Source of the DNA: Humidesulfovibrio sp.
Lineage (GTDB): Bacteria; Desulfobacterota; Desulfovibrionia; Desulfovibrionales; Desulfovibrionaceae
Direction of reading: 5' to 3'
Length of the DNA: 64,000 nucleotides
Assembly (NCBI GenBank): GCA_031292175.1
Contig: JARLHQ010000002.1
Coordinates: forward strand, 1 to 64,000
The notes below the pieces were generated by a model that was given only the letters and a program-made list of their open reading frames with translations, was not told the origin of the DNA and searched no databases. Shown here piece by piece: positions 44,599 to 53,107 of the stretch (positions within the stretch are counted from its first letter, which is position 1; every line of letters starts with the position of its first letter). The position numbers and the translations under genes are program-made.

Positions 44599-45783
44599 CT
44601 ACTCGGGGCAGACGGATTCCTTGAACTCGAACTTGCCTTCGGGGCTGATCTGGACAACCACGGCGCACTTCTGCGGGTCGCCGGTGCCGGCGAACTTCAT
44701 GTTGCCGGTGATGCCAGCGAATTCCTTGATGTTGGCCAGGGCGTCGCGCACGAGCTTACGCTCGGTCTTGATGTCCTTGTCGACCTTGCCAGCGCCCTGG
44801 ATGGCCTGCAGCACCAGGCGGGTGGCGTCCCAGGTCAGGGCGGCCACGTCGTCCGGCACGTACTTGTACTTGGCGTTGAAGCGGTCGATGAACTCCTTGG
44901 TGGCGCCCTGCGCGCCAGCCGCGGCGTAGTGGGTGCTGAAGAACTGGCCGATGCAGTCCTTGCCGCACAGGGTCATGAGCTCAGCGGAGCCCCAGGCGTC
45001 GGAGCCCATGAAGGGGCCCTTGTAGCCCAGGTCATGGGCCTGCTTCACGATGAGGGCCACCTGATTGTAGTCGTCCGGGATAAAGATGAAGTCAGGCTTG
45101 GCGGCGATGATCTTGGTCAGCTGGGCGGAGAAGTCCTGGTCCTTGGTGCCGTGGGACTCGAAGCCGACCACGGTGCCCGCGCCGCTCTTCTTCTCCCATT
45201 CGGTCTTGAAGATCTCGGCCAGACCCTTGGAGTAGTCGTTGGCGATGTCGAAGATGACCGCTGCGGTCTTGGCGCCAAACTGCTTGGCGGCGAAGTTCAC
45301 GGCCACGGGACCCTGGAAGGGATCCAGGAAGCAGGCGCGGAAGACCCAGGGGCGGTCCTTGGTGGTGTCGGGGTTGGTGGACCACGGGGTCACCATGACG
45401 ACCTGGTTATCGTTGCAGGTGGCGCCAGCCGGGATGGCCTGCTTGGAGGAGTTCGGGCCCACGATGGCAACCACGCCGTCCTGGTTGATCAGCTTGAGCG
45501 CGGCGTTGACGGCGCTTTCAGCCTTGGCCTCGTTGTCCTGGTAGATGAACTCGAGCTTGTACTTCTTGCCGCCAACCTCAAGGCCGCCCTTGGAATTGAT
45601 GTCTTCCTTAAGCATTTCGGCCGCGAACTTGGAAGCCTCGCCCACTTTCGGGATATCGCCGGTAAGCTCAAGGTTGAAGCCAACCTTGATGGTGTCGCTG
45701 TCCTTGCCACAGCCAATCAGCGCGAAAGCGCCGAGGGAAAGGGCCAGAACCGCGAACAGAATCTTGACGGTCATCCTTTTCAT
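44599..45783 (-). CDS. livK: Branched-chain amino acid-binding lipoprotein
   Basis: A 394-aa substrate-binding protein with a lipoprotein signal (lipobox ALIGC, Cys about 25). The Leu/Ile/Val-binding family fold is shown by KVGFNLELTGDIPKVGEASK, IVGPNSSKQAIPA and FDIANDYSKGLAEIF. In a Gram-negative cell it would be membrane-tethered in the periplasm. The ATG at 45783 follows AGGAGG. It is the first gene of the liv operon. Confidence 0.93.
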   Translation of the reverse strand: MKRMTVKILFAVLALSLGAFALIGCGKDSDTIKVGFNLELTGDIPKVGEASKFAAEMLKEDINSKGGLEVGGKKYKLEFIYQDNEAKAESAVNAALKLINQDGVVAIVGPNSSKQAIPAGATCNDNQVVMVTPWSTNPDTTKDRPWVFRACFLDPFQGPVAVNFAAKQFGAKTAAVIFDIANDYSKGLAEIFKTEWEKKSGAGTVVGFESHGTKDQDFSAQLTKIIAAKPDFIFIPDDYNQVALIVKQAHDLGYKGPFMGSDAWGSAELMTLCGKDCIGQFFSTHYAAAGAQGATKEFIDRFNAKYKYVPDDVAALTWDATRLVLQAIQGAGKVDKDIKTERKLVRDALANIKEFAGITGNMKFAGTGDPQKCAVVVQISPEGKFEFKESVCPE

Positions 45784-45940
45784 CCGATCCTCCTAACGAA
45801 ATTTGTAAAAAACCCACAACCCATTGCGTATCACGGGCCTTTATCTTAATCACGCGTGGAGTTCAAAGGATTTTTTAGCTTCAACGATTGGAATGTCCGG
45901 CCACCGAATAATATTCTCTGGACGAACCGCACTGGCCGCG

Positions 45941-45969
45941 TTGCCTCTGTCCGCCCTTTCGTGTATTTC
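45941..45969 (+). promoter_or_regulatory. Possible promoter of gmhA-receiver-pgpA
   Basis: -35 TTGCCT (45941-45946) and -10 TATTTC (45964-45969), 17 nt apart, 42 nt before the gmhA ATG. Confidence 0.4.
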
Positions 45970-46011
45970 GAGGACCGCTTGACGAAATTTTCTGCCGCAC
46001 CTGGAGCACAC

Positions 46012-46617
46012 ATGTCAGAAAAAGCTGTACGGAAAGTCCTGGAGCACGCCCGTGAGGGACTGCGCGTGCGCGAGGCGTTTTTTGAAGAAAACGCGCAAGG
46101 CCTTGTGGAAATTGCGAGAAACGTGGCCCTTGCCCTCACAGAGGGTGGCAAGGTGCTCTTCTGCGGCAACGGCGGCAGTGCCGCCGATTCCCAGCACCTG
46201 GCCGCGGAGTTCGTGAACCGTTTCAAGCTGGAACGTCCGCCCCTGCCCGCCATCGCGCTGACCACCGACACCTCGATCATTACGGCCATCGGCAACGACT
46301 ACGGTTTTGACCTCGTGTTCGTAAAGCAGGTGCAGGCCCTGGGCCTCGCGGGGGACATCCTGGTCGGCATCAGCACGTCCGGCACCAGCCGCAACGTTCT
46401 GGCCGCCCTGCGCGAGGCCAAGAGCCGCGGGCTTGTGACCATCGGCATGTGCGGGGCCATGACCGGCGAGATGGAGCCCTTGTGCGACCACCTCATCAGC
46501 GTGGGCAGCAAGGACACCGCCCTGATCCAGGAGGTGCACATCGCCGCCGGGCACATGCTCTGCCACGTGGTGGACCACTATCTGTTCGAGGCCGTGATGG
46601 AGCTGGGCCAAGGGTAG
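46012..46617 (+). CDS. gmhA: Phosphoheptose isomerase (SIS domain)
   Basis: A 201-aa SIS-domain isomerase converting sedoheptulose 7-phosphate to D-glycero-D-manno-heptose 7-phosphate for lipopolysaccharide core. Motifs are FCGNGGSAADSQHLAAEFVNR, ALTTDTSIITAIGNDYG and GISTSGTSRNV. The ATG at 46012 with GGAG replaces a longer frame that would add 52 unrelated residues. It is first of three tightly spaced genes. Confidence 0.92.
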   Translation: MSEKAVRKVLEHAREGLRVREAFFEENAQGLVEIARNVALALTEGGKVLFCGNGGSAADSQHLAAEFVNRFKLERPPLPAIALTTDTSIITAIGNDYGFDLVFVKQVQALGLAGDILVGISTSGTSRNVLAALREAKSRGLVTIGMCGAMTGEMEPLCDHLISVGSKDTALIQEVHIAAGHMLCHVVDHYLFEAVMELGQG

Positions 46618-46623
46618 CCAGGC

Positions 46624-47034
46624 GTGCTGCGAATCCTCATCATCGAAGACGCTCCGGTGAACCAGGAGTTCCTGCTCCTGGCGCTCAAGCCGCACGGCGA
46701 GTGCCTGGCCGTCTCCACCGGCGAGGCCGGGCTTGCGGAGCACGGACGCGCGCTTGCTGAGGGTCGCCCCTTTGACCTGGTCTTTCTCGACATCATGCTC
46801 CCGGGCATCGACGGACTCAAAACCCTGGAGCTGCTGCGCGCGGCCGAGGACAGCGGCGAGGTGCCGCAGTCGCGCCGGGTCCATGTCATCGTCACCACAG
46901 TGCTCGACGACGACAAGACGGCCTCCCGCGCGTTCATCCAGGGCAACGCGCTGTCTTACATGACCAAGCCTTTCCGCGTGCGGGAGATCACGGACGAGCT
47001 CCAGAACCTGGGCCTGCTCCAGGCTGGGGAATGA
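46624..47034 (+). CDS. Stand-alone response-regulator receiver protein
   Basis: A 136-aa CheY-like receiver with no output domain: IIEDAPVN acidic pocket, phosphoacceptor Asp in LVFLDIMLPGIDG, T in VIVTTVLDDD and K in YMTKPFRV. An insertion of about ten residues (EDSGEVPQSRRVH) separates two core elements. The start is GTG 46624, 6 nt after gmhA; the end overlaps pgpA (ATGA). The partner kinase is unknown. Confidence 0.88.
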   Translation: MLRILIIEDAPVNQEFLLLALKPHGECLAVSTGEAGLAEHGRALAEGRPFDLVFLDIMLPGIDGLKTLELLRAAEDSGEVPQSRRVHVIVTTVLDDDKTASRAFIQGNALSYMTKPFRVREITDELQNLGLLQAGE

Positions 47035-47540
47035 GCGGAGCCATGCCTTCCACCGACCGTCTTTCCCTGCCGGACCGCCTGGCTCTGTTTCTCGCCACCC
47101 TGGGCCCGGTGGGACGCATGCCCAAGGCCCCAGGCACCTGGGGCTCCGCCGCCGCGCTGGTCGCAGCGCCCTGGTGCTTCATGCCGCTGCCGTTCTATGC
47201 CCGCGCGGGCGTGCTCTGCCTTGTGCTGGGCGCTGGCGCCTGGGCGGCGGGCCGCGCGGAAACCGTGCTTGGCCGCAAGGATCCCGGCTGTGTGGTGGTG
47301 GATGAACTGCTCGGCCAGTGGACGGCCTTCGCGCCCTTTCACCTGACCGACTTCGACCGGCTCCTGCCGCTGGACCTCCTGGAACTCTTCCTGCTGTTCC
47401 GCTTCTTCGACATCCTGAAGCCCTGGCCCATCCGCGCCGTGGACCGCGGCGTGTCCGGCGGATTCGGCGTCATGCTGGACGACCTGCTGGCCGGACTCTT
47501 CGCCGCCGGAAGTTTCGCCCTGCTCCACCTCTTCTTCTAG
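47031..47540 (+). CDS. pgpA: Phosphatidylglycerophosphatase A
   Basis: A 169-aa membrane phosphatase making phosphatidylglycerol. It has PKAPGTWGSAAAL, DPGCVVVDELLGQW and FRFFDILKPWPIRAVDR, the conserved motifs of PgpA. Several hydrophobic segments are present. The ATG overlaps the receiver-gene stop by 4 nt. Confidence 0.92.
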   Translation: MSGAMPSTDRLSLPDRLALFLATLGPVGRMPKAPGTWGSAAALVAAPWCFMPLPFYARAGVLCLVLGAGAWAAGRAETVLGRKDPGCVVVDELLGQWTAFAPFHLTDFDRLLPLDLLELFLLFRFFDILKPWPIRAVDRGVSGGFGVMLDDLLAGLFAAGSFALLHLFF

Positions 47541-47613
47541 CGGCCCAGTGTAAGCCTGTTTTTCCCTTCCCTGGCCTTGCCTTGCGCCATGCGGACCGCC
47601 CGTCGGTTGCGCA

Positions 47614-47648
47614 CAAAAAAACCGCCGCTGCCCGAAGGCAACGGCGGT
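47614..47648 (-). terminator. Terminator after pal
   Basis: ACCGCCG (47621-47627) pairs with 47642-47648 and GCC-TTCG-GGC caps the hairpin; seven T residues follow on the minus strand. Confidence 0.85.
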
Positions 47649-47676
47649 CTGGGAACGCAAAACGATTTTTCCCGGC

Positions 47677-48228
47677 CTAGTTCTGGATCTTGAACTCGTC
47701 GCGGCGGTTCTTGGACCAGACGGCCTCGTCGTGGCCCTGCTCCAGCGGACGCTCCTTGCCGTAGCTCACGATGGTCATACGGCTGTCGGCGATGCCAAGC
47801 TGACTCAGGAACTGCTGCGCGACCTTGGCGCGGCGCTCGCCCAGGGCGAGGTTGTACTCGCTGGTGCCGCGCTCGTCGCAGTTGCCTTCGATGATGATGT
47901 TGAACAGGGAGTACTTCTTCAAAACGTCGGCCTTGGAGGTGAGCACAGTGCGGCTCTCCGGGGTCAGTTCGAACGAATCAAAGGCGAAGAAAATCATGTT
48001 GCCAACGGCCTGCTGGGCCTCAGCACGCTGGGCGGCGCGCATCTCATCCTCGGAAAGGCTGCGGCTCTCCGGGGCTTTATTGTTCTGCCAATCGCCGTCC
48101 TTGTCCGAAATTTCAACCTTGGTGGGCGCTGCGGGCATGGCGTCGGTGGTCTTTTTGGCGCAACCGGCGGCGGAAGCCACCAGCAGACCAATGAGAAGAC
48201 TGCTCAAGAAAAGACGTTTAGCGTTCAT
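47677..48228 (-). CDS. pal: Peptidoglycan-associated lipoprotein Pal
   Basis: A 183-aa outer-membrane lipoprotein: signal with lipobox (SAAGCAKK), a linker, then an OmpA-like peptidoglycan-binding domain (about 75-183) with FFAFDSFEL, GNCDERGTSEYNLALG and SYGKERPL. The ATG at 48228 follows AAGGAGG. It is last in the tol-pal cluster. Confidence 0.95.
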   Translation of the reverse strand: MNAKRLFLSSLLIGLLVASAAGCAKKTTDAMPAAPTKVEISDKDGDWQNNKAPESRSLSEDEMRAAQRAEAQQAVGNMIFFAFDSFELTPESRTVLTSKADVLKKYSLFNIIIEGNCDERGTSEYNLALGERRAKVAQQFLSQLGIADSRMTIVSYGKERPLEQGHDEAVWSKNRRDEFKIQN

Positions 48229-48364
48229 GATTCCTCCTTCAATTCCATTGCGCAAAGCGCGTGTTATATGGGCACCAGGAATGATTCCCCGGGGGGCCGC
48301 TCGTTTACCACGTTTCGTATCTTCCGCCTGTTTTTTGCGAAATGCAAGACTCTTTTTACAACAA

Positions 48365-49672
48365 CTACTGCAGGGCGGGAGCCACACCCCAGGCCGGAGC
48401 CATGGCGTCTCCCGGACCGGTGGGAATCTGCTTGGCCGGATCGCCGTAGCGTGTGGTGACGAAGATCTTTGTGCCTCCGTTTCTGCTGGAGGCGAAGGAC
48501 ACGAAGTATCCGTCCGGGTCGAAGCTCGGATCCTCGTCGTTGCCGGGTCCGAAGCTGATCTGCCGTTCCTGGTTTGCCACCAGGTCGCGGATGAAGATGC
48601 GCTGACCGTCGGAGGTGAGCCGGGCGAAGACCACGAAACGGCCGTCGGGGCTGAGCGAGGGCCGGGTATTGTACGTGCCCTCGTAGGTGATGCGCTCGAC
48701 GGCGCCGGTGTCGCGGTTCAGCATGAAGATCTGCGGTCCGCCGAGACGACCGGAGCAGAACACCATCTTGCGGCCCGAAAGGTCGAAGCTGGGCGAGACG
48801 CTGATGCCCCAGCTGGGGGCCATGGCCTGCGCCGAGGGATTCATGGCCGCGTCGAGCATGTAGATGTCCGCGTGCCCATTGAGGGAGAGGGCCACGGCGA
48901 TGCGGCCGTCCGGGGTGTAGGTGGGGCTGATGGCCACGTTGCCGGGATACTTGCGCAACCGCGAGATGCGGGACGCGCGGTCCCAGACGCCCAGCCGGTG
49001 CCCCTTGTCGGAAATGTTGGTGTAGGCGATGTGGCGGCCGTCCTTGGACCAGGAGGGGCTCACGTTGTAGCCGCCGTCGCGGGTGATCTGCGACAGCCCC
49101 CGGCCCAGGGCCGAGGCGGTGAAGAGCTCCTTGCCGCCGTCCACGCGCTTGGAGAAGGCCAGCGTGGAATCGAAGAAGCCGCTCTTGCCTGTCAGCACGC
49201 GCATGAGCTGCGCGCAGAAACGGTCGGCCACCAGCGGCACGCCCGCCTCGTCCACCTGGCTGTAGGCCTTGCCCACCAAAAGCTTGCGCGTATAGGTCTC
49301 GTACACGCGGGCCTCGATGTCCTGGCCGCGCGCCCCTACGGTCATGATCAGGTCGATGCGGCCGAGCTGCAGGGGCTTGAAGTCGATGTCGTCGGCCTTG
49401 AGCCCTTTGCTCGGATCGCCGCCAAGGATCTCGTTCATGTAGGCTAGGCGCAAAAATGGCAGGTAGCCGATGTCGCTCTGCACGTGGTTGCTGAAGCTTG
49501 TCCCCAGCGCGCTGGTTCCCGAGCCGTTTGGCCCGCGCGCGGGCAACACCAGGATGTTCACCTTGCTCTGGCCAGGGCCGAAGATATCAACGGACAGCGT
49601 ATCGCCGGCGTGGGCGCTCGGCGCGAACACAAGCACCAGGAGGCAGGTCAGTATCCAGGTCTTCAGTTTCAT
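48365..49672 (-). CDS. tolB: Tol-Pal system beta-propeller protein TolB
   Basis: A 435-aa periplasmic protein with an N-terminal signal peptide (ends SAHA, about 22), an alpha/beta domain and a six-bladed propeller with repeats such as SPSWSKDGRHIAYT, SPTYTPDGRIAVA and RPSLSPDGRFVVFA. It connects Pal with TolA. It sits 22 nt downstream of tolA, and pal follows after 136 nt. Confidence 0.95.
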   Translation of the reverse strand: MKLKTWILTCLLVLVFAPSAHAGDTLSVDIFGPGQSKVNILVLPARGPNGSGTSALGTSFSNHVQSDIGYLPFLRLAYMNEILGGDPSKGLKADDIDFKPLQLGRIDLIMTVGARGQDIEARVYETYTRKLLVGKAYSQVDEAGVPLVADRFCAQLMRVLTGKSGFFDSTLAFSKRVDGGKELFTASALGRGLSQITRDGGYNVSPSWSKDGRHIAYTNISDKGHRLGVWDRASRISRLRKYPGNVAISPTYTPDGRIAVALSLNGHADIYMLDAAMNPSAQAMAPSWGISVSPSFDLSGRKMVFCSGRLGGPQIFMLNRDTGAVERITYEGTYNTRPSLSPDGRFVVFARLTSDGQRIFIRDLVANQERQISFGPGNDEDPSFDPDGYFVSFASSRNGGTKIFVTTRYGDPAKQIPTGPGDAMAPAWGVAPALQ

Positions 49673-49693
49673 GTGGTTTTCAGGGACGCGGGA

Positions 49694-50623
49694 TTACTTC
49701 CGCAGTTCCTGCAGGTTGAAGGTGATGCGCAGGGTGTCCAGACTCTTGACGCGCGGGGCGGGCAAGACCTGGGTCTCCGCCACGGCGCGCAGGGCGGAGT
49801 CGTCGAAATCGGGCTTGCCAGATGGGGTGGCGACCTTGGCGCTGGTGATTTTGCCCTGGGGATCAATTCTGATCTCCAGTGTCACGGCCACGTTGTTCTC
49901 AGTGCCAAAGGCCGGGTAGCGCCAGTTTTTCTTGATGATCTGCTTCACGATGTCCCCGTAGACGCTCATGAGCCCGGAGCCCGTGCCGCCCGCGCCCGTG
50001 CCCTTGCCGCCGCCAGCGCCGCCGGGGCCGGTGCCGCCCGCGGTGAAAATATTCCCGCCGGTGGACTTGCGCAGGGCGTTCAACTCGCCCGCGACCGCCT
50101 CCTTCTTGAGCTCCTCGGCGGACTTGGCCGTGGCCTTGGCGTTCTTGGACTTCTCGGAGACGTCCTTTTTCACGTCCTGCAGGGCCTGCTTCAAGAGCTC
50201 CTCGCGCGAAAGCTTCTTCTCTTCCGGCTTCGGCGGCTGGGGGGGCGTCTTTTCTTGTTTCTTCTCCGGCTTCTTCTTCTCCTCCACCTTCTTTTCGCTG
50301 ATGAGCTTGGCGTCATCGCGGACGACCGGCTCCGGCTTGGGCTTTTCGGCCTTGGCTGGCGTCGGCGGAGGAGGAATGGCAGCGGCGGCGGCCTGCTCCT
50401 GGGCCTGGCTCTCGGCCAGGGGAGGCGGCGCCGGCGCGGGTTCGCCGGTGTCCCCGGCGGCCGGGCTCTCGGAAGGATTCAGCGACACCAGATCAACGGT
50501 GTACATGGGCTTGTCCATGTTCACCTTGAGGGAGGAGCCGAGATTCAGCATCCCGACGGTCACAAGCAGCGCGTGCAACAACAGGGAGAAAATGAATCCT
50601 GTGCCACGCCGTGAATCCTGCAC
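49694..50623 (-). CDS. tolA: TolA-like energy-transducing protein
   Basis: A 309-aa protein: one N-terminal transmembrane helix (about 10-27), a long proline/lysine/glutamate-rich stalk (about 55-195), a glycine-rich stretch, and a TonB/TolA-type C-terminal domain (about 225-309: YGDIVKQIIKKNWRYPAFG, VTLEIRIDPQGKI). GTG 50623 with AAGGGG eight nt before fits the helix; the longer frame begins in tolR and is rejected. It spans the periplasm to TolB/Pal. Confidence 0.88.
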   Translation of the reverse strand: MQDSRRGTGFIFSLLLHALLVTVGMLNLGSSLKVNMDKPMYTVDLVSLNPSESPAAGDTGEPAPAPPPLAESQAQEQAAAAAIPPPPTPAKAEKPKPEPVVRDDAKLISEKKVEEKKKPEKKQEKTPPQPPKPEEKKLSREELLKQALQDVKKDVSEKSKNAKATAKSAEELKKEAVAGELNALRKSTGGNIFTAGGTGPGGAGGGKGTGAGGTGSGLMSVYGDIVKQIIKKNWRYPAFGTENNVAVTLEIRIDPQGKITSAKVATPSGKPDFDDSALRAVAETQVLPAPRVKSLDTLRITFNLQELRK

Positions 50624-50645
50624 GAGTCGAACCCCTTGAAACCGG

Positions 50646-51083
50646 TTAGTTCTGAGGCGTCTTGTTCTTGTCCGCGTCGCTCGACTCGGCCACGAGGCCC
50701 AGCTTCTCGATGCCGACGCTCTTGATCTCACCCATGACCTTGACCACCGTGCCGTAAGGAACATCCTTGTCCGCGCGGAGATAGAGCTGCTTTTTCTGGG
50801 CCACCACCAGATTCATGAGGTGCTGGCGCAGGTCGTCGAAGGGCACGGAGTACTCGTCGAGGAAGATCCCGCCATCCTTGTTGATGGTGAGCACCAGATG
50901 GTCGCTGCCCGCGGGCAGCGTGCGCACGGTCCGGGTCTTGGGCAGGTCCACGTCCACGCCTTGCGTCAACATGGGCGCGGTGACCATGAAAATAATGAGC
51001 AAAACAAGCATCACGTCCACGAAGGGCGTGACGTTGATCTCAGCCATGTAGCCACGGCCGCCTTTCTGCAGGGACATGCCCAC
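50646..51083 (-). CDS. tolR: Tol-Pal proton-channel subunit TolR (ExbD family)
   Basis: A 145-aa protein with one membrane helix (about 20-42) starting AEINVTPFVDVMLVLLIIFM; the Asp in PFVDV is the conserved proton-channel residue. The C-terminal domain is periplasmic. The start is GTG 51083, with AGGAGG 8 nt before; ATG 51077 is the alternative. Confidence 0.93.
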   Translation of the reverse strand: MGMSLQKGGRGYMAEINVTPFVDVMLVLLIIFMVTAPMLTQGVDVDLPKTRTVRTLPAGSDHLVLTINKDGGIFLDEYSVPFDDLRQHLMNLVVAQKKQLYLRADKDVPYGTVVKVMGEIKSVGIEKLGLVAESSDADKNKTPQN

Positions 51084-51095
51084 GTTTCGGCCCTC

Positions 51096-51797
51096 CTACT
51101 GGTTCCGCGAGGAACCCGTGGCCCAGGAGACCTCGCGTTCCACGCGGTTCAGAAACGCGCCGGCGAAGTTCACCATTTCGGTCTCCACCTCGCCCAGCAA
51201 GGACAGCAGATAGTTGTACGCGATGGTGGCGGGGATGGCGACGACCAGGCCGATGGCCGTGGTGACGAGCGCCTCGGAGATGCCGGGCGCGACCGTGGCC
51301 AACGCCGCGCTCTGCGACAGCCCGATGGAATGGAAGGCGTGCATGATGCCCCACACCGTGCCGAAAAGCCCGATGAACGGCGAGGCGTTGGCGCAGGTCG
51401 CCAGAAAGGACAGCGAGCTGGACAGGTACTTCATCTCATCGCTGACGCCCTGGCGCAACACGCGGCGCAAGGTGTCCTTCACGAGCATGCGCTTTCTGTC
51501 GCGTTCGATATCGGCCTTCTCCAGCTTGCGGAACTCGCCCACGGCGAGCAGCCCCACCTTGCTGAGCGGCGAGCCTTCGTCCCGGCTCAAGGCCTGCAGG
51601 CCCTCGGAAAGGTCCGACGCCTCATTGAACAGGACATAGCCCCGGCTCACCTGGCGTTTGGCGCGACGGTAGAGGAAGAGCTTGCTGAAAATGATGGTCC
51701 AGCTCCACAGGCTCATCAGCGTCAAAAAGACCAGGACGACCTGCACGCCAAGGGTGGCGTCCATGATCATGCCCAGAAATCCGCTTTCAGGAATCAT
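51096..51797 (-). CDS. tolQ: Tol-Pal proton-channel subunit TolQ (ExbB family)
   Basis: A 233-aa inner-membrane protein with three helices. SPFIGLFGTVWGIMHAF and ATVAPGISEALVTTAIGLVVAIPA are the diagnostic helices 2 and 3. It forms the motor with TolR. AGGAGG precedes the ATG. It is the first gene of tolQ-tolR-tolA-tolB-pal. Confidence 0.95.
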   Translation of the reverse strand: MIPESGFLGMIMDATLGVQVVLVFLTLMSLWSWTIIFSKLFLYRRAKRQVSRGYVLFNEASDLSEGLQALSRDEGSPLSKVGLLAVGEFRKLEKADIERDRKRMLVKDTLRRVLRQGVSDEMKYLSSSLSFLATCANASPFIGLFGTVWGIMHAFHSIGLSQSAALATVAPGISEALVTTAIGLVVAIPATIAYNYLLSLLGEVETEMVNFAGAFLNRVEREVSWATGSSRNQ

Positions 51798-51940
51798 GCG
51801 CGTTGTCCTCCTAACAAGACAAGACGAAACCGGCCTCGCGGCCGGACGCTTCCGCCCGACAGTGCGCCGTCACCCCCCATCGGGCGACGGCCGCAGTGGT
51901 CCCCGGCCGCGAGCGGCCGAGGGGGGTCGAACCCAAAATG

Positions 51941-52600
51941 CTACGAGCGTCTGCCCCGGCAGCGCTCAATGATCTCCCAGGCGTTGGTCGTGGCCTGGGC
52001 GATGTCCTCCTGCGTGAGCCCCGCGCCCAGCCCGACCTTCTGGCGCAGCTCGCGGGAGACCAGATCGCCGGGAGCATGGGCGTCGTTGTCGATGACGAGC
52101 CTGGCCCCAAAGCGCTTGGCCAGGGCCGCCACGTGGCCGTTGGCGTAGCTGTGGCCGCGCCGGGTGGTGATTTCGAGCGCCACGCCGTACTCGGCGGCGA
52201 GCTTCACCTCGACCTCCGTGATGAGCCCCGGATGGGCGAGCACGTCCACGCGGGCCTCAATGGCCGCGAGGTTCGTGCCCTGGACAACCGGCTCCACAAC
52301 GGTTTCGCCGTGGCAGACCACGATCTGCGCGCCCGCATCGCGGGCCATTTGCGTAAAGTCGCTCAGGAGGGCCGAGGGCACGTGGGTCAGCTCCACCCCG
52401 GTCAGCACCTCCATGTCGAAATAGTGGGCGTAGGCGTCGGTGAGCCGACGCACGTTGGTCACGATATGGGCGATGTTGCTGGGGTCGGCATGGTCGGTGA
52501 TGGCGATGGCGCGGTACCCGGCGACCTTGGCCCGCCGGATGAGCTCCGCCGGGATAAGCTCGCCGTCGCTGAATGTGGTGTGGGTGTGCAGATCGATCAT
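51941..52600 (-). CDS. PHP-domain phosphoesterase
   Basis: A 219-aa histidinol-phosphatase-like protein: IDLHTHTTFSDGE at the N-terminus, ITDHADPSN, then EVLTGVELTH, ICHGE-like VVCHGETV, LAHPG and DNDAHAPGD supply metal ligands. The substrate is unknown. The ATG at 52600 has GAGG before it and is 7 nt after the DUF151 gene. It is separated from tolQ by 143 nt without an obvious terminator. Confidence 0.88.
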   Translation of the reverse strand: MIDLHTHTTFSDGELIPAELIRRAKVAGYRAIAITDHADPSNIAHIVTNVRRLTDAYAHYFDMEVLTGVELTHVPSALLSDFTQMARDAGAQIVVCHGETVVEPVVQGTNLAAIEARVDVLAHPGLITEVEVKLAAEYGVALEITTRRGHSYANGHVAALAKRFGARLVIDNDAHAPGDLVSRELRQKVGLGAGLTQEDIAQATTNAWEIIERCRGRRS

Positions 52601-52607
52601 CGCCGCC

Positions 52608-53105
52608 TCACATCTTGTATTTGAGTTCATCGGGCGAGAGCTTCTCCAACTCGTCCGTCCACTCGTCACGCTCGGCGTCGACGAACTCGGCCCGGGCCCC
52701 GGCCAGGGTGCGCGTGCCCGCGGCGGTGAGCACCGCCTCGGCCACGAGGATGCGCACGCCCGTGCGCGCGGCGATGGCCACGGCGTCGGAGGGGCGGCAG
52801 TCCACCCGCGTCAGCTTGTCGCGGCCGTCCACCCGGTGCGCGAGGACGAGTTCCGCGTAGAAGGTGCCCTCGCGCAGGCTCACGATCTCCACCGAGGTGA
52901 TGGTCGCGGAAAGGGCCTCCACAATGCGGCTGACGAGGTCATGGGTCATGGGCCGCGGGGTCTCCACGGCGTTGATGGCGAGCGAGATGGCCATAGCCTC
53001 CACCGGACCGACCCAGATGGGCAACGCCAAATCCCGGACCTCATCCTTGAGGATGAGCACCGGCGACTGGGCTTTCTCGTCCACGGCGAGGCCGAAAATC
53101 TTCAT
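52608..53105 (-). CDS. Bifunctional nuclease family protein (DUF151)
   Basis: A 165-aa DUF151 protein with ILKDEVRDLALPIWVGPVEA, SLREGTFYAEL and VDCRPSDAVAIAARTG, all standard motifs. In plants a relative has nuclease activity; the bacterial function is unsettled. The ATG at 53105 is 2 nt past the miaB stop, so expression is coupled. An acidic C-terminal tail follows. Confidence 0.88.
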   Translation of the reverse strand: MKIFGLAVDEKAQSPVLILKDEVRDLALPIWVGPVEAMAISLAINAVETPRPMTHDLVSRIVEALSATITSVEIVSLREGTFYAELVLAHRVDGRDKLTRVDCRPSDAVAIAARTGVRILVAEAVLTAAGTRTLAGARAEFVDAERDEWTDELEKLSPDELKYKM

Positions 53106-53107
53106 CT

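Noticed and set aside
51925..51945. tRNA T-arm-like sequence (GGGTCGAACCC)
   Set aside because: No TTC in the loop and no acceptor, D or anticodon arms around it.
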